A DNA stretch of 64,000 nt from Prorocentrum cordatum. Its lineage: Eukaryota; Sar; Dinophyceae; Prorocentrales; Prorocentraceae. The stretch is taken from positions 297,875-361,874 of the forward strand of contig CAUYUJ010007225.1 of the NCBI GenBank assembly GCA_963575745.1, read 5' to 3'. How positions within the stretch are numbered: the first letter of the stretch is position 1; the number at the start of each line of letters is the position of its first letter. Shown here piece by piece: positions 22,280 to 32,297 of this stretch. The notes beneath the pieces are model-generated. The model was not told the DNA's origin. It saw only the letters and a program-made list of their open reading frames with translations, and did not search any database. A program made the position numbers and the translations under genes.

Positions 22280-23085
22280 TCAGCGGTGATGTCCGATTAG
22301 AACTTCGCCTTCATGCCGTCCAGGTCGACGGCGTGAGTCCGTAGCGACGACTCCACTAGGCGCCGTGCTGCCCTCTCCTCCGAGTTGGCCGGAGGCCTTC
22401 AGCACACTGCCCGGCACGGCAATCCAGTAGTTGCCGCGGACCGCGCCCATGCACGCGCCAGGCCTCCAGCGATAGTGGGCTCGTCGCCCAGCCACCTGCT
22501 TCGCATTGCGCCAGACCGCCACCATGTCGCCAGACTGGTACTTCACGAGCTTGCGGGGCCGCGCGTCCAGGGCCAGGCGGGTCGCCTGCTTGTCGTTGTA
22601 GCTCAGGACCTGTCGCCTGGCCGCCGCTCGGACTCGAGCAGCAAACGCCGCCGGCGGGTCGCGCAAGGCCGCGCTGTTCGCCGCGATGTCCGGCGAGTCC
22701 GCCAGCAAGTCCTCGGGCACCTGAGGGTTCCGCCCGAAGACGATCTGGGCCGGGCCGACCCCGCCGACGCTCCGGAGAGAGTTCTTGGCCTCCTGCACCT
22801 GCGCCACGCACTCGCGCCACTCTCCGCGGTCCTGAGGCTGGACCTCGGCGATCACGGCGCGCAGCATCTGGGCGAACCACTGCCCATGCCGCTCCACCTT
22901 CCCTTTCTGCTCCTTGGCGCTGCCCGCCGTGTCCAGGGTCGTAGTCCCGTCCCGCTCCATCGCGCTAGTGAAGACCTTGGACACGTGGGGCTTCGCTGGG
23001 TCAAGGCGGATCCACTTCGGGCGCAGGTAGGGCCGAGTCCAGTTGTCTCGGCACAGGCGCAGTAGGTCAGCCGCCGCCTCGTCAT
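22280..23085 (-). pseudogene. Integrase, C-terminal part (copia element)
   Basis: LLRLCRDNWTRPYLRPKWIRLD supplies the second catalytic Asp. Exactly 35 residues later comes the Glu in QKGKVERHGQWF, the D(35)E spacing of retroviral-type integrases. A C-terminal region with VKYQSGDMVAVWRNAK and WRPGACMGAVRG follows, as in copia integrases. The first part lies in another frame; the switch is between about 23060 and 23095. Confidence 0.85.
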
Positions 23086-24240
23086 CGCCCTCATGAACGG
23101 AGTCATGGACTGCAGCGACGATGTATCGCAAACGATGTTGAGTGCCTTGACGATCTGATTGGGCATCCAGCCCGGGAGCTCCTTCACGTCCATGCCGATG
23201 GACCTCAAAGGGGGCTGCGCAATGTCCGGTGCAGCTGGGCGAACCGACTTCGGGTCAGCCTTGACGTCGCACTCCGGGCAGCGGAACTCCGCGGCCATCT
23301 TCAGGGCAGCCTCGGTCGCATTCGCATGGCGTAGATGTCTCATCGTGGTAGGCGCCGGGGCGTGGCCGAGATTGACATGTAGACGGCGCAAGCCTGCCTC
23401 GATGGTCTGCGGCCGGCCATGGTACAGGTCGTCCCGGGTGAGGCGCCCCTTACCCTCTATATCCGCCTCCTCGTCATCCTCCTGGTCACCGACCCCCGTG
23501 GCCTCCGCCTCGTGGACGGCCGTCTGGCGGGTGTGGCTCTGGGTCTCCATTCTGGCACGGTAGGCGCCTCGCACCAACGCCTTCGCCAGCCTGTCCGGGT
23601 AGATCTGGGGCCGGACCGAACGCTTCGTGCCGCCGGCGCTCTCCATCGCGTCCTGGTGCTCGTGGCCGCCCCGGCACTGGCGGTCCACCTCCTCGGCCAC
23701 CTCCGGAAGGTCCGAGGCGAAGCGCCAGACCTTGGCGAGGGGCACCCCTGACGCCCGGCCCAACTTGCCAAACCTGCGCGCCGCTGCCTCCGCGATGAAG
23801 GGGGGCAACTCCGTTAGGAAATGAGTCATCTCCTTCAAGCCCCATGCCGAACTCCCTCGGGATTGCTCGAGTATGAAATGCTTCCCGCGCATCATCTGCC
23901 ACTCCGCAATCACCAGGCACAAGACAATAAAAGAGACAGCCTCCTGAACCTCTTGCTCAAACTTCTCGAGGTCCTTGCGTTTGTCCTCGGGCGTGAGAGC
24001 CTGCAGCGGCGACAGCTTGCCACAGGGGGGGCTGCGCGAAACGAGGGGCGGATCCTCGGTCTCCAGGTCGCAGAAGGGCCGGGAGACGTCCTCGCGCTGG
24101 CGAGCATCCCAACCTGTCTGCAAATCGCACGCTCCGCCATCCTCAAACCCAAACTCCTCGGCCCACTTGGTCAGCCTCGGGGGAGAGAACGCCTCCATGA
24201 TGACGGGTCTCCGCGAACTTGCTTGGTTCACTACGCACAT
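23086..24240 (-). pseudogene. Integrase N-terminal part with upstream PPC...E domain (copia element)
   Basis: The zinc-binding module is HVNLGH...CPEC (His ~288 and ~293, Cys ~321 and ~324), followed by the first catalytic Asp in IGMDVKELPGW (~351) and SSLQSMTPF before the frameshift. Ahead of it, residues ~66-135 contain SRSPPCGKLSPLQ and GKHFILEQSRGSSAW, a PC-loop and E-loop pair like the one in the neighbouring DIRS-like element. The reading frame differs from the gag-protease frame that ends at 24273. Confidence 0.82.
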
Positions 24241-24272
24241 CTCATCTATGGCCTCAGGGCTACGGCCTGGCC

Positions 24273-25070
24273 CTACTGAAAATCCTGGTTCACGATGGGG
24301 ACCGCGGACGAACCGTCGAGCAGCATCTCGTAGTGGCCGCCGCGGGTCGTCTGGAGCAGCACGCGGACGCCCAGCTTCGAGAACGCCAGCTCGTCCTTCT
24401 CCATATCCAGCGTGCAGCCCAGCTTCTTCAGGAGGGGCTTACTCAAAAGGAGGCTCGCCTTGCCCGGGACCGCGTGCACGTCGACCATCTCGATGTGGTC
24501 GCCGAGCCTCCACGGGATCTTGCAGATGCCGATGGAGTGCTGCTCATCGCCGCTGAACCCCTTGAACGTGACCACTTTGTGGTCCTCGTCGATCTCGATG
24601 TCGTTCCCGGACGTCTTGATCAGCTCCCTCAGCGTGTCCAAGCCGATCAGGGCCCTCGCACAAGCTGGGTCGATCACCCCAGCACCCGGCGAGTGCACCA
24701 TGAACGTCTCCGCCTCGTCGTCGTCGTCGGCGTTCTCGTCGTCGTGGTCGGCGATCTCGTCTACCTCCTTGCGCAGACGCGTGAAGTGGTCCTCGGTCAG
24801 CTGCTCTCTGAGGCCCCTGTCGTCCCACGTCGCCAGGATCTCCTCAATCTCATTCCAGGGGTCGGCCTCTTTTTCTTCAGCGAAGAAACTCTCGACGAAG
24901 CCAGCCCCGAACTTCTGGCCAAAGCGACCCTTGCCGCCACCCTTGCCAGCTCGTTTCGGGCACTCCTTGCTGAAGTGACCCACCTGCTTGCATGCCCAGC
25001 AGCGAACTCGAGCGGAAAACTTCTTCAGATCCGGCGCCTGCGGAGGTGGCAGGCCGCGTTTCTTCCGCTC
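24273..25070 (-). CDS. Zinc knuckle and protease-like region (copia element)
   Basis: This lies in the same frame as gag but after a TAG at 25071-25073. It opens ERKKRGLPPPQAPDLKKF and has one zinc knuckle CWACKQVGHFSKEC (CX2CX4HX4C, about 24970-25010). The aspartic-protease position reads GVIDPACARALIG (about 24670), where a D-S/T-G triplet is expected, so the catalytic loop looks mutated. The frame ends at another TAG (24273). Whether the first TAG is read through is unknown. Confidence 0.75.
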   Translation of the reverse strand, partial: ERKKRGLPPPQAPDLKKFSARVRCWACKQVGHFSKECPKRAGKGGGKGRFGQKFGAGFVESFFAEEKEADPWNEIEEILATWDDRGLREQLTEDHFTRLRKEVDEIADHDDENADDDDEAETFMVHSPGAGVIDPACARALIGLDTLRELIKTSGNDIEIDEDHKVVTFKGFSGDEQHSIGICKIPWRLGDHIEMVDVHAVPGKASLLLSKPLLKKLGCTLDMEKDELAFSKLGVRVLLQTTRGGHYEMLLDGSSAVPIVNQDFQ

Positions 25071-25838
25071 CTATGCGACCGCCACTCGGGTCTCCTTCCA
25101 CGTCGCCAGCACCTGGATGGCCTCATCTTCCTCCATGGGTTCCTCACGATCTTGCTCGACCTCCGCCAGGAACGCATCTACCTCCTCCTGGGAGCTGGCC
25201 GCGGGATGATGCTCCTCGCCCGCCGCCTCCCACACGTAGTCGTCCTCCACCAGGTGCACGCCGTGCTCGGGCAGCACCTTCGGGTAGACCGTCTTCAGCG
25301 CCAGGGCCAGCTTCTCGAACGTCCACTGCCTCTCGCTGGCCGCGAGGACGACGGCGCGCCGATCGCCTCCGAGGCGGGCGCCCCGAAGAAGGAGAAACCC
25401 CTGAGCGACGTCAGGGATCTCCACGCCCTCCTTCTTGGCCCTCATGAGTATCGTCTGGGCCCTGCCCACGTACGCGCTGGTGAGCTCCGCCTTCTCGATC
25501 TTCAGACCGAACACGGACTCCAGCGCGTCTCCTGCTCGGTCGGCCGCCTCTCGCTCTGGGTACCGTGCGTCTAGGACGGCGAACAGCTTCTCCTCGCCGC
25601 CGTCGACCGCCAACTCGTCCAGCTCCACATGTTCCAGAGTGTCCACGGCCGTTCCCTCCAGGAGGGTGTACAACATGGGGCCGAAGGTCTGCGACTTGCC
25701 TCCGCGCCCCTTCTCCACCAGCAATCTTGCTCGTGCCCATTTCTTCCAAGCCTTGTAGTCCTGGACTGCAGCTGCTCCTTCTCCGGAGAATCGTCTGTCA
25801 CGAATGCTGCTCCCTCCGCTGCTGCCTCCGTCCGCCAT
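25071..25838 (-). CDS. Gag of the copia element
   Basis: A 255-residue frame starting MADGGSSGGSS 32 bases inside the 5' LTR. It is a mostly helical protein with YKAWKKWARARLLVEKG, LFAVLDARYPERE and RAGDALESVFGLKIE, typical of copia gag capsid regions, and an acidic tail (VEQDREEPMEEDEA). It ends at TAG, beyond which the zinc knuckle continues in frame. Known role: capsid of the virus-like particle. Confidence 0.8.
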   Translation of the reverse strand: MADGGSSGGSSIRDRRFSGEGAAAVQDYKAWKKWARARLLVEKGRGGKSQTFGPMLYTLLEGTAVDTLEHVELDELAVDGGEEKLFAVLDARYPEREAADRAGDALESVFGLKIEKAELTSAYVGRAQTILMRAKKEGVEIPDVAQGFLLLRGARLGGDRRAVVLAASERQWTFEKLALALKTVYPKVLPEHGVHLVEDDYVWEAAGEEHHPAASSQEEVDAFLAEVEQDREEPMEEDEAIQVLATWKETRVAVA

Positions 25839-25869
25839 GGCTGTACTCAGGGCCGTTGGCTCAAGCTAG

Positions 25870-26024
25870 TGTCAAAGCCCGAGCGGTGGTGAGGGGTCCT
25901 CCGGACCCTCTGGGGAAAGAGTGAGGGCTAGCTTGTTCTCCTCTCGCGGGTGGCCCACCGCGAGTCTCCAAGCTAGCTAGTGCCCAAACGGCAGCGGAGT
26001 GAGGCAAGAAGCACTGAATCAACA
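25870..26024 (-). repeat. 5' LTR of the copia element
   Basis: 155 bp and ~97% identical to the 3' LTR. The sense strand continues from it with CTAGCTTGAGCCAACGG, the expected primer-binding position. I could not match that to a tRNA by eye. Confidence 0.93.
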
Positions 26025-26117
26025 AGGCCCCAAGAGTGCCCCAAGAGGCGCCCAAGAGGCCTCCTCCTCCTCTTTTTTCCTCATCCTCCCTCTCCTCCTC
26101 TTCTTGCTGCCCCATGC

Positions 26118-26372
26118 GTTCCCCGAAGTCTTTCCAAACCGACTCGGGGAACAACTGGCCCGATAGCTTGGCCAAGCTCTGGCCCAGCTGTCGGCCACAG
26201 AGGCGCTTCCAAAGGGGCAGGGGGCGGCGGTGATTCGCCGTAGGCGTCTTCGATCCGCCGCCCCCTGTTATTCATCATAAAGGTGCCCGGCGTGCTGAAC
26301 CCTTTCGCTTTTGGTTTTGGTTCTTTTCTAAAAGAACTCCCCCTGGGGCTTCGGCGCATCCCGCCGGCCACC
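26118..26372. repeat. Conserved block copy 1, with 11 bp hairpin
   Basis: Contains in order TTCCCCGAAG, CCGATAGCTTGGCCAAGC, CGGCCAC, a hairpin with arms GGGGGCGGCGG (26220-26230) and CCGCCGCCCCC (26255-26265) around a 24-base loop TGATTCGCCGTAGGCG..., then CGCTTTTGGTTTTGGTTC and CCCGCCGGCCACCCGG. Confidence 0.85.
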
Positions 26373-27513
26373 CGGAAGGGCGCGCACAGATGCACAACAG
26401 GTGGTTGCAAAGGGTTTTTCGGCTCCCGACGGCTCCACGATGGCCTCCAAGATGGCCAAGATGGCCTCCAAGTTCGCCCAAGATGGTCCAAGATGGCCTC
26501 GAAGACAGCCCAAGAGAGTCCAGGATGCCTCCAAGATCACACAAGAAACACCTACGACGGCCCAAGACGGCCCCAGAGGCCTCCAAGAGGCCTCCAAGAG
26601 GCCTCCAAGACGGCCCACGAGGCCTCGAAGAGGTCCTCCAGGGTCCTCAAGGACGGCACGAAGAGGTCAAAATCATTGATTTTCCAAAGGTTTTTGAAGG
26701 ATCTTGGCTTCTGCTCCTTTTCGGCCTTCCGACGGCCCAAGACTGCCCAAGAGGTCATCAAGATCGTCCCAGGAGTGCCCAAGAAGCCTCCAAGACGGCC
26801 CCAGGACGGCCCAAGAGGCTCCCAAGACGGCCCCAAGACCACCCAAGAGGCCCCTAAGAAGCCCCAGATGGCCTCCAAGACTGCCAAGATGACCTCCAAG
26901 ATGCCTCCAAAGACGGCCAAGATGGCCTCCAAGACGGCCAAGATGGCCCCAAGATGCACCCAAGACGGCCTCAAGATGGCCTAAGGCTGCCCAAAAGGCC
27001 CGCAAGAGGCCTCCAAGACGGCCAAAGAGCCCTCCAAGACGTCCTCCAGGAAGGCTCGACAAGGCTAAAATCAATGATTTTCCTAAAAAGTTTTTGAAGG
27101 ATTTTGGCTTTTGCTCCTTTTCAGCTCTCCGACGGCCCAAGACGGCCCAAGCGGCCCCCAACATCGACCCAAGAGCGCCCAAGAGGCCTCCAAGATGGCC
27201 CCATGACAGCCCAAGAGGCCCCCAAGACGGCCCCAAGAAGGCCCCAAGACGGCCCAAGAGGCCCCCAAGACGCCCAAGATAGCCTCCAAGACGGCCAAGA
27301 TGGCCTCCAAGATGCCTCCAAGACGCCCAAGATGTCCGTCAAGACGGCTAAGACGGCCCGAAAATGCACCCAAGACGTCCCAAGATGGCCTCAAGATGGC
27401 CTAAGACGGCCCTATAGGCCCCCAAGAGGCCTCCAAGACGGCCCAAGAGCTCTCCAATATGTCCTCCAGGAAAGCCCAAAGCTGGGAAACCACTTGGTCC
27501 GATAGCTCGCCCG

Positions 27514-27770
27514 ACCCCGTGTTCCCCGAAAGCTTTCGAAACCCAGTCGGGAAACGCGTGGCCCGATAGCTTGGCCAAGCTCTGACTCAACCGGCCACGC
27601 AGACGCTTCCAAAAAGGCAGGGGGCGGCGGTGATTCGCCGTAGGCGTCTTCGATCCGCCGCCCCCTGTTGATTCATCACAAGGGTGCCCGGCGTGCTAAA
27701 TCCTTTCGCTTTTGGTTTTGGTTCTTTTCCGAAGGAACTCTCCCTGGGGCTCCGGCCCAGCCCGCCGGGG
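27514..27770. repeat. Conserved block copy 2, with 11 bp hairpin
   Basis: Same order of words as copy 1. Hairpin arms are at 27620-27630 and 27655-27665 with the same 24-base loop. The block begins GTTCCCCGAAAGCTTTCGAA and ends in CCCGCCGGGG. Confidence 0.85.
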
Positions 27771-29207
27771 TCCGGGAATGTCCCCGAAAGGCGGGTTCCA
27801 AACGGTTTTCCTGCTCCAGATGGCTCCCAGATGGCTTCCAAGATGACCAAGATGGCCTCCAAGTTCGGCCAAGATGGCCTCCAAGACGGCCCAAGAGAGT
27901 CCAAGATGCCTCCAAGTCCGCTTAAGAAACCTCCAAGACGGCCCAAGACGGCCCAAGAGGTGCCCAAGAGGCCTCCAAGACGGCCCGAGAGGCCTCCAAG
28001 AGGTCCTGCAGGAGGGCCCGAATAGGCTAAAATCATTGATTTTCCTTAGGAGGTTTCTCGTATTTGCCCCTTGTTGGCCTTCCGACGACCCACGACGGCC
28101 CAAGAGGCCGCCAAGATCGCCCCCAGAGCGCCCAAGAGGCTTCCAAGATGGCCTCATAACTGCCCAAGAGGCCCCCAAGAGCGCACAAAGTCGACCCAGG
28201 AGGCCTCCAAGACGCCCAAGATGGCATCTGAGACGGCCCTGGAACACCCCAAGAGGGCCCCAAGTCGGCTCAGAGAGGCCCCCAAGACGGCTTCCCACGG
28301 CGTCAGACGGGCCAGGAGCCCACCAAGATGACCGAAGTTGGCTCCAAGCTGGCCCAAGACGGCCCAGAGAGGGCCTCCAGGACGGCCAGAAGAGGCCAAT
28401 ATCATTGATTTCCCGAAGGTTTTTGAAGGATTTTGACATTTGCTTCTTTTCGGCATTTAGACGGCCCGAGACGGCCCAAGAGCCCTCAAAGATCGCCCGA
28501 AGATCGCCCAAGAGGCCCCCAAGACGGCCCCACGAGGCCCCCAAGACGGCCCAGGAGGTCTCTACGCACAAGATGGCCTCCAAGACGGCCCTGCAACATT
28601 CCAAGAGGGCCCCATGTCGGCCCAAAGAGGCCCCCCAAACGGCTTCCGACGGCGTCAGACGGGCCATGAGCCCACCAAGACGGCCGAAGATGGCCCTAGA
28701 TGGCCCAAGGCGGCCCAAGAGGCCTCCAAGAGGGCCTCCAGGAAGGCCTGCAAAGGCCCAAATCATTGATTTTCCAACAGTTTTTGAAGGATTGTGGCAT
28801 TTGCTTTCTGTTTGGCCTTCCGACGGCCCGAGACGGCCCAAGAGCCCCAAAAGATCGCCCAAGAGGTCTCCAAGATGGCCCCAGAATGGCCCAAGAGGCC
28901 CCCAAGACGGCTCCAAGAGGCCTCCAAGATGCCCAAGATGGTCTCCAACACTGCCCTGGAGCACCCCAAGAGGGCCACAAGACGGCCCAGAGAGGCCCCC
29001 AAGACGGCTTCCGACGGCGTCAGACGGGCCAGGAGCCCACCAAGACGGCCAAAGAGGCCCCCGAGAAGCCCCCAAAGGTCCAAGAGGCTCCCAGGAAGCT
29101 CCCAGGAGACCCCAAGAGTGTCCCCAGAGGCTCCCAAGATGCCCCCTCCTCCTTCTCCTCCTCCTCCTCCTCCGCCTCCTCCTCTTGATCTTCCCCGCCA
29201 TCCTCCC

Positions 29208-29465
29208 CCGAGTGTTCCCCGAAGGGTTTCCACAACGGTTGGGGGAACACATGGCCCGATACCTTGGCAGAGCTTTTGCCACAACGCTCGGCCACATGGG
29301 CGATTCCAGAAGGCGGGGGGCGGCGGTGATTCGCCGTAGGCGTCTTCGATCCGCCGCCCCCTGTTGATTCATCACAGGGGTGCCCAGCGCGCTAGACCCT
29401 TTCGCTTTTGGTTTTGGTTCTTTTCCAAGAAGAGCTCCTCCTGGGGTTTCGGCCCGTCCTGCCGG
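29208..29465. repeat. Conserved block copy 3, with 11 bp hairpin
   Basis: A more diverged first half (CCGATACCTTGGCAGAGC) but identical hairpin arms (29316-29326 and 29351-29361) and loop. It is preceded by a short CTC-rich tract at 29148-29185. Confidence 0.82.
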
Positions 29466-30811
29466 GGATGCGTAACAAGTGGTTCCAAAAGTTTTTCCCG
29501 CTCCAGATGGCTCCCAGATGGCTTCCAATATGGCCTCCAGGTTCGCCCAAGATGGTCCAACATGGCCTCCCAGACGGCCCAGGAGAGTCCAAGATGCCTC
29601 CAAGTTCGCACAAGAAACCTTTCAGACGGTCCAAGACGGCCCCAGAGGCCTCCAAGAGGCCTCCAAGACGCCCCAAGAGGCCGCCAAGAGGTCCTCCACG
29701 AGAGCCCGAAGAGGTCAAAATCAATGTTTTCCTAAGGGTTTTGAGGAATTTTGGCTTTGTTCTTTTCGAATCTTCCGACGGCTCACGACGGCTCAAGGAG
29801 CCCGAAAGATCGCCCCCAGAGCGCCCAAGAGGCCTCCAAGATGGCCCTATGACGGCCCAAGAGGTCCCCAAGACGGCCCCAAGAGGGCGCCAAGACTGTC
29901 TCCAAGACGGCCTCCAAGATGCTTCCAACACGGTCAAGATGAGCTTCAAAACGGCCAAGATGGCCGCTAAGACGGCCAAGATGGGCCCGAGAGGTTCCAA
30001 GGTTGCCCCAGAGGAGTCCAAGAGGTGCTCCAGGAAGGCCCGAGGGAGCCAAAATCTTTAATTTTCTTTATGTTTGCTTGCAAGATTTTTGTTTTTCCGC
30101 GGTTTTGGTGTTCCGTCCCGCCGGCCACCCGAAAGGCCCGGAAACGACCTCAATGTCCCCAAACAATTCTCCAAGACGGTGTAGATGGCCTCTAAGGCCT
30201 CCAAATCCGCCCAAGATGGTCCAATATGTCACCAAGACGGCCCAAGAGAGTCCAAGATGCCTTCAAGTTCGTCCAAGAAGCCTCCAAGACGGCCCAAGAT
30301 GGCTCCAAGATGGCCTAAGACTGCCCAAGAGGGCCCCAAGAGGCCTCCAAGAGCTCCACCAGGAGGCCCGAATAGGCCCAAATCATTGATTGTCCTTCGG
30401 TGCTTGAAGGATTTTTGCATTTTCTTCTTTTCAGCTCTCCGACGGCCCAAGACGGCCCAAGAGACCCCCAACATCGCCCCAAGAGCGCCCCAGAGGCCTC
30501 CAAGATGGCCCCATGACAACCCAATAGGCCCCCAAGACGGCCCCAACAAGAAGACGGCCCAAGAAGCCCCCAAGACGCCCAAGATGGCATCCACGATGGC
30601 CAAGATGGCCTCCAAGATGCTTCCAAGACGGCCTCCAAGACGGCGAAGATGGCCCCAAGATGCACCCAAGACGGCCCCAGATGGCCTTAGATTAGACTGC
30701 CTAAAAGGCCCGCCAGAGGCCTCCAAGACGGCCCAAGACCCCTCCAAGACGTCCTCCAGGAGACCCGAAAGCTCGGAAGCCACCTGGTCCGATAGCTCGC
30801 CCGACTCCGTG

Positions 30812-30946
30812 TTCCCCGAAAGCTTTCGAAACCCGCTCGGGGAACGCGTGGTCCGATAGCTTGGCCAAGCTTAAATCCAACTTTCGGCCACGCAGACGCT
30901 TCCAAAAAGGCAGGGGGCGGCGGTGATTCGCCGTAGGCGTCTTCGA
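30812..30946. repeat. Conserved block copy 4, cut at the hairpin
   Basis: The left half and the left arm with full loop (GGGGGCGGCGG at 30913-30923 to CTTCGAT at 30946) are intact, but the right arm and the rest are missing. Unrelated sequence (ATACATACAAACATAAG) follows. Confidence 0.82.
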
Positions 30947-31018
30947 TATACATACAAACATAAGTCACGCAGCACCCAGAAGCCGCAACAGCTACTCTCC
31001 CCCAAGGGGTCGGCGGTG

Positions 31019-31255
31019 CGGCGCAAGCCAAATAATCAAATAACCAAGGAGCCCAAACCAAGGAATCAAATAACGAAGGAACCAAGACCATATAATCAAA
31101 GAGCCAAGACCAAGGAATCAAGGAACCCAGATCGAGAAACCAAGGCACCACGACCAAGGAACCAAAGAACCAAGACCAATAAGCCCGAGGAAGGCAGCAA
31201 AGAACCAAGACCGAGAAACCACGGGACCAATACCAAGGAACCCAAGGAATGCGAC
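31019..31255. repeat. Degenerate ACCAAGGAA minisatellite
   Basis: Units of about 11 and 22 bases such as AACCAAGACC, AAGGAATCAA and GGAACCAAAG repeat with drift. It gives open frames without stops but no protein signal. 31256-31604 contains no recognised gene; 31548-31595 resembles 44330-44375 (CCAACCCAAGACGTCCGCGC). Confidence 0.75.
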
Positions 31256-31604
31256 TGTGAGGAAACAGGCCATGGAACCCCAAGCAACCCCACTGGACGG
31301 AAACAACACCAGGGAGCCCCGCGCAACCCCAGCCGGCGCGGGCCCGCGCACCACCTGGCCTTTGACAAGCGAATGAGGCCCAGGAGCCCCTCGGGCACAG
31401 CCTAACAGAGGAACAGGCATCGAGCATCAACTCGTAGGTGTTGGCGCAGACTTCTTGGGTTGGCGCTGGGCCCCATTCCCCCATCGTGTGGAGCGCGTCA
31501 GGGGCGGCGCTGGAGGCTCTGGCGGGCGGGGCTCCAGCGCCGACCCAAGACATCCGCGCCGACCTCCGCATGTTTATGCTCATACGATGTCTTGGTATTT
31601 AGAC

Positions 31605-32297
31605 CTCGTGCGGCGAAGGGATCGCGATGTGCGAGGTGCCCGTGTCGAGGACGCCCCGGCAGCCCCCGCTCCTGCAGACATCGAGGGTGTAATCGCCGAC
31701 GTGGAAGGCCACGATCTCCACCTGCCAATGTCCGTGGCCAGGCATGACGACGGAAGTCCACATCACGGGTGAGGCAAGCTTCTCCGGGTTGGGACCGCCG
31801 AAGGCTATCTCGCTGCCTTCGCCACCCTCTGCCAAGTACACGCCGAACTGCCGCGCTCTCAGGACCCCGCTCTTGAAGAGCGATCCGAAGAAGCTGCAGT
31901 CCTCGCTAAGCGACAGCTCTGGCAAGCCCAAGCCTACGATGCCATCGAAATTGAACAAGCCGAATGGCGCCTGGGACAACGTGGTCGCCATCACACCATT
32001 GACACGGACACAGGTGTCGGGGCTCTGGAGCTCAGGGTAGACGCCTCCTTGGACGGCCTCGCCCAAGCAGAACTTGTCACGGACGAGCTCGCCTTTGACG
32101 TGGCCGACGCCGAAAGATATTTCTACGTTGTCCGGTCGGCCGTCCTCTGGCGTGGGCTGCCCAGAGAGCTCCACGTGGAATGCCCCAGTGGAGGAGCTCA
32201 TCGTGTAGCGCCGGAGCCTGCGGCAAATGGGGCCCTCGCACCTGTTGGAAGGCAGCACAACTTGGCCCGATCCGGAATCGAAAATCACCTTGAACTC
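31605..32297 (-). CDS. Pepsin-like aspartyl protease, exon 2
   Basis: 231 codons on the reverse strand carrying most of an A1-family (pepsin) protease. The first catalytic loop is VIFDSGSGQVVLPS (DSG). LFNFDGIVGLGLPELSL is the F/Y-DGIxGLG strand of pepsins, with GSEIAFGGPNPEKL and HWQVEIVAFHV after it, and the second catalytic loop is GVLDTGTSHIAIPSP. Both catalytic aspartates are therefore present. The exon opens after CAATCAG at its 5' side with EFKV and closes at GAG before a GT donor (31603-31604). Known role of the family: endoproteolysis at acidic pH in the secretory or vacuolar pathway. Confidence 0.9.

Larger units (their letters stand above)
18875..26024 (-). mobile_element. Ty1/copia-type LTR retrotransposon
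   Basis: Two direct 155 bp LTRs (18875-19029 and 25870-26024) start TG and end CA and differ at about five positions (~97% identity). Between them on the reverse strand lie gag, zinc knuckle, protease-like region, integrase, reverse transcriptase and RNase H. The integrase-before-RT order is diagnostic of Ty1/copia. The flanks are AAGCC on the left and AGGCC on the right, a 5 bp target duplication with one change. The purine run GTGGGAG precedes the 3' LTR. At least five frame breaks make it defective as assembled. The LTR similarity suggests a fairly recent insertion into the repeat tract. Confidence 0.93.
26025..30950. repeat. Four-module repeat region: degenerate tract plus conserved block
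   Basis: Four modules of about 1.4-1.7 kb each combine a degenerate CCAAGACGGCC tract with a conserved ~250 bp block. AT-richer cores (CATTGATTTTCC...TTCCGACGG) recur near 26670, 27070, 28030, 28395, 28762, 29718, 30050 and 30380, giving local periods of 330-400 bp. Very long frames on both strands (up to 635 codons) are products of the repeat and should not be annotated as proteins. Confidence 0.85.

Noticed and set aside
27696-29603. 635-codon reverse frame and 497-codon forward frame at 27.9-29.4 kb
   Set aside because: Both translate the same degenerate GGCCCAAGA tract on opposite strands; drift is by words, not by codons.
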